A stretch of DNA of 64,000 bases, taken from the NCBI RefSeq assembly GCF_000876655.1, contig NZ_JYCN01000018.1:310027-374026 (forward strand), given 5' to 3'. Every line of letters begins with the position of its first letter. Position 1 is the stretch's first letter. Below the pieces are notes generated by a model. The model was not told the DNA's origin and searched no databases. It worked only from the letters and a program-made list of their open reading frames with translations. This DNA comes from Arthrobacter sp. SPG23 (lineage in GTDB: Bacteria; Actinomycetota; Actinomycetes; Actinomycetales; Micrococcaceae). Positions 63,780 through 64,000 of the stretch are shown here, piece by piece. The translations under genes and the position numbers were made by a program.

Positions 63780-63887
63780 GCGGCCACGCTACGGCGCTAG
63801 GGTTGACGGTGAACAGAGTGTTATGCGCCCGGCGAACGCCCGGCAGCTCCGGCGAAAGCCGATAAGCAGTAAGGAGCATCCCTGCCG

Positions 63888-64000
63888 ATGTACAGCATGT
63901 TGTCGATCACCCCGCCCGCCACACCGGACATCTCCGGAATCAACGCCGCCGGGATCGTGATCAGCATCGGAGTGGGCGTCACAATCTGGCTCGTAGCTTC
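63888..64000 (+). CDS. N-terminal fragment of a membrane protein (runs off the window)
   Basis: 37 codons starting MYSMLSITPPATPDIS, then a hydrophobic stretch GIVISIGVGVTIWLVA that looks like a first membrane helix. AAGGAG lies about 12 nt upstream of the ATG. The protein cannot be identified from this part. It is divergent from the epimerase gene. Confidence 0.6.
   Translation, partial: MYSMLSITPPATPDISGINAAGIVISIGVGVTIWLVA

Overview
The window is high-GC chromosomal DNA from an actinobacterium, most probably Arthrobacter or a close relative (Pseudarthrobacter/Paenarthrobacter). The evidence is lineage-typical content: nrdH-nrdI order, a translational T-box in front of ileS, a mycothiol-dependent nitroreductase homologue, a folC-DUF4233-ndk cluster, a ThiD-TenA fusion under a TPP riboswitch, many GTG/TTG starts, and dense ATGA/GTGA stop-start overlaps. 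This is inferred from gene content and recall of family sequences; no search was run. Most of the window is ordinary core genome. There is no phage, integrase, IS element, CRISPR array or origin.

Layout. (1) 1-860: start of the class Ib ribonucleotide reductase operon (nrdH-nrdI, minus strand) behind a pair of NrdR-like boxes. (2) 861-8160: a four-gene lipid-modification operon (FAD oxidoreductase, DUF1365, two CFA-synthase-family methyltransferases) divergent from a LysR regulator, then an aldehyde dehydrogenase. (3) 8270-12590: a DUF2004-type protein, then metF-metE behind a long leader with a promoter, operator-like palindrome, short upstream ORF and competing helices. (4) 12600-18823: a possibly frameshifted membrane-protein gene and a MoxR-DUF58-DUF4381-vWA-vWA-TPR-like operon, with a 15-bp minisatellite inside the DUF4381 gene. 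(5) 18832-23332: a ROK regulator and sugar ABC importer (binding protein, two permeases; the second permease is frameshifted in a G6 run). (6) 23487-26257: an rRNA-methyltransferase-like gene, an FMO-like flavoprotein and a PhnA/YjdM zinc ribbon. (7) 26329-26794: two identical tRNA-Ala(GGC) genes, each with its own promoter and terminator. (8) 26824-34526: rplU-rpmA-obg-proB-proA, then nadD and rsfS with two uncharacterised membrane proteins. (9) 34863-43511: thiD-tenA, RNase E/G, VKOR, ndk, DUF4233, folC. (10) 43515-50758: ileS with T-box, an SDR, valS. (11) 50868-56629: a monooxygenase-fold protein, mycothiol nitroreductase homologue, clpX, clpP2, clpP1 (with a ClgR-like box) and tig. (12) 56696-64000: tRNA-Pro, tRNA-Gly, a Nei-type glycosylase, rpiB, a DUF1648 protein, pepN, an OsmC protein, an epimerase and the first codons of one more gene.

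Functional links. The 861-5594 operon is translationally coupled throughout (TGATG, GTGA, ATGA junctions) and should act as a unit on membrane acyl chains. The two methyltransferases differ at the key EHVG/EAVG position, which suggests different chemistry. MetF supplies the methyl donor for MetE. ClpX, ClpP1, ClpP2 and trigger factor form a proteostasis block. The best candidates for something undescribed are the metF leader, the paired CFA-family enzymes, the long palindromes after the VKOR and DUF2004 genes, the pentapeptide minisatellite, and a mycothiol nitroreductase homologue lacking the second active-site cysteine.
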